DNA from: Dryas octopetala
Taxonomy: Eukaryota > Streptophyta > Magnoliopsida > Rosales > Rosaceae
Length of the DNA: 64,000 nucleotides
Assembly: GCA_963921425.1 (NCBI GenBank)
Contig: OY992834.1
Coordinates: 13,375,271 to 13,439,270, forward strand
Reading direction: 5' to 3'
Position 1 is the stretch's first letter. Every line of letters begins with the position of its first letter. The notes below the pieces were generated by a model. It was not told the DNA's origin, ran no database searches, and saw only the letters and a program-made list of their open reading frames with translations. Made by a program: the position numbers and the translations under genes. Positions 59,661 through 64,000 of this stretch are shown in pieces.

Positions 59661-61505
59661 AATTTTCTAAAAAAAAAAATCGATCAAAATCAAATAAATT
59701 TTTTTTTTTGGCCAAGAAAATCAAATAGAGTACAACTAAATGTATCTTATATGGCTCACAGTTAATCCCACCTCTCATCGACTGATCTTTTCCGTAAGTC
59801 ATCACATACTCTTTGTTGGCCTTTGCAGGCTCCTAAAATTTTTGGGCCTCTTGTTTTCGTGATTTTTTTTTTAAAGTTAAAATTCAGTCTATTTTATAAG
59901 TATTTCTTAAGCTAACACCAATAGTGATTTAAGATTTCTAATAAAGTCTTTTTATATATTTTTTTTTAACGGCTTTATGTTAGGTTTTAACTCTGAGATT
60001 TTGGGTAGCCTCTACAAAGCCCACTCTACACCCTAAGAGGGAAAATACCCTTCAAATCGAAAAATGACTTTATTATGAATTAAAAAAATTTTCTTATAAA
60101 TTTTAAAACATCCTCGGTCTACATCTAAAAACTGTTTTTTTAAATGACCTAAATCTAATTATTTTTTATTTTATTTTTTGTAATTGTGTATTTTACCCAA
60201 ATTAGTAGGCTCCACCATTTTGTGAAAATGTGAGTATTTTGAAAATTTCTGAATTATTTTATAAATATTTTAAGGGGTTTTTTTTAAAGTCCAAATTGAA
60301 AAATGCCCTGATTGGCCGGCCCACTTTTAAAAACATTGTGACTAGCCGATCCACTTTAATGAGCCGAGCATTCTGCACCATTACCAAGCACTCGGTACAA
60401 CCCATCGAGCGCTCAGCAAAATGCCATTATGCGCTCTGAAATTTCCATTATCAGATAATGACAATCATTGTTAGTGTGCGACAATAGTTATTTAAATTAC
60501 AAAAACACCCTCTAAATTGCTACTATGAGACAATGACAATTTTCTCACTTTTTTTTTTTTTTTAAAGATAAACCCACCGAGTGCTCGATGCTAAAACACA
60601 GAATAGAACATAACGTGAGTTTTATTTGTACAAAGTGGATCTATTCATTATTCCACCTTTTTAGGTGCCTTTTTTTAAAATTATTAAGGGCTGTAAAATG
60701 AACTTTGGAGTAATTTACTTAAATTTTAAATTGTGAAATTTCAAAAATTTATGGAATTTTTAAAAATTCATAATCAAAATGAGAGATATCAAATTTCGAA
60801 ATTGGAATCAAATGCAAAATTGTATTCCAAATTTTTTTGATTGGAATTGAGAAGCCTTAATTGTGATTTAATTTAACCAAAACTCATGATTATTTAATAC
60901 TTAAGATGGACAAAAAATTTAAAGGGTGTTAAGACAGTAGTTTAAGTAGGTCAGAACAGATTCACTGAATAAAATTTAGAATTCAAGTATCAAAAAGAGA
61001 AAAACTTGCATGCAATAGATGTATACATCATTTAACTCATAAAGAATAGTTGCATGACTAATATGTGAACAAACATGATGAGAGTATGGATATATTGTAC
61101 ACACCCGTTATATATGCAAGTTTTTATCATAAAAAAAAAGTATGTTTTTTGTTTTTTACGGAGCTTGGGGTTGATTGTACATTTGTACATTAGAAAAAAG
61201 AAAATATATATGGAAAGAAAATTCTAACACGCGTTGGATCCTCGGTTTCGCTACACGTGCTGATTGTCAGCATATCATGTGCTTCTTCATCTTCTTGAGC
61301 TTGATGTCTCAGTTTCCCATTTTGAACTGGACGGCCGAACCCCACATCATAAAACTCCCCCACTACTCCTCTTGTTGACTATTTTCCTTCGTTTTCACAC
61401 ACAAAGTCTTCTGACTTGACTTCACTTCACTCAGTCCTATTCAATAGACACAACTCAGAAACTAAAGAAACAAAGAAAGCAGTGAGTGGCATGTAGCACT
61501 CAGCA

Positions 61506-64000
<2,495 letters not shown>

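Larger units (their letters stand above)
55462..61505. other. Long gene-poor region
   Basis: No protein gene is supported. Near 56,050-56,160 a short segment (agtactttagcaagttgcaatta) is repeated in tandem. A primer-binding-site-like motif lies at 58,260-58,272. A block at 59,185-59,660 has inverted outer ends and inner ctgttcgacagtcacaactg repeats. The last ~400 bp should hold the promoter and leader of the BSK gene. Confidence 0.5.

Overview
This window looks like nuclear DNA of a woody core eudicot, most likely Rosaceae. That is an inference from AT-rich introns, the transposon mix and the style of the proteins; the sequence contains no decisive marker. Genes have GT-AG introns, and I placed most exon ends by joining reading frames at splice sites.

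Layout: 1-3,862 is intergenic with a diverged 0.44 kb direct repeat. 3,863-7,428 (-) is a secreted GH9 endo-1,4-beta-glucanase. 9,794-9,867 (+) is tRNA-Val(CAC). 11,132-13,287 (+) is the plastid riboflavin-pathway deaminase (PYRD/RibD), with a small LINE tail inserted just after its stop. 14,355-19,342 is a NAC-type tandem duplication: a dead copy split by a hAT-like element (8-bp target duplication), then an intact divergent NAC gene. 19,900-27,438 (-) is a decayed copy of the replication helicase/nuclease DNA2. It has lost the helicase motor exons, is truncated at the 5' end, and carries an internal LINE fragment. It is flanked on its far side by another NAC 3' remnant. 29,657-36,492 (-) is plastid ribose-phosphate pyrophosphokinase. 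37,304-41,610 (-) is a small DUF498/NDUFAF3-like complex I assembly factor whose fourth intron holds LINE and Ty1/copia debris. 42,347-43,688 is a Mutator-like element with ~480-bp inverted arms that carries a gene fragment (Pack-MULE). 45,717-50,318 (-) is an NPF7-type nitrate/potassium transporter. 50,319-61,505 is gene-poor and includes a second MULE-type MITE with a perfect 9-bp target duplication. 61,506-64,000 (+) is the 5' part of a BSK receptor-like cytoplasmic (pseudo)kinase that runs off the window.

The genes are unrelated housekeeping, signalling and transport functions, as is normal for a plant chromosome arm; there is no operon or pathway cluster. Two loci join loosely in nucleotide metabolism: PRPP synthase feeds purine/GTP synthesis, and GTP is the precursor consumed by the riboflavin branch containing PYRD. 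The most notable features are evolutionary: the motor-less DNA2 copy with a frame-preserving deletion, the NAC duplication interrupted by hAT, and the Pack-MULE carrying an apparent LEA2/NHL-type fragment. I did not find a convincing undescribed functional system.
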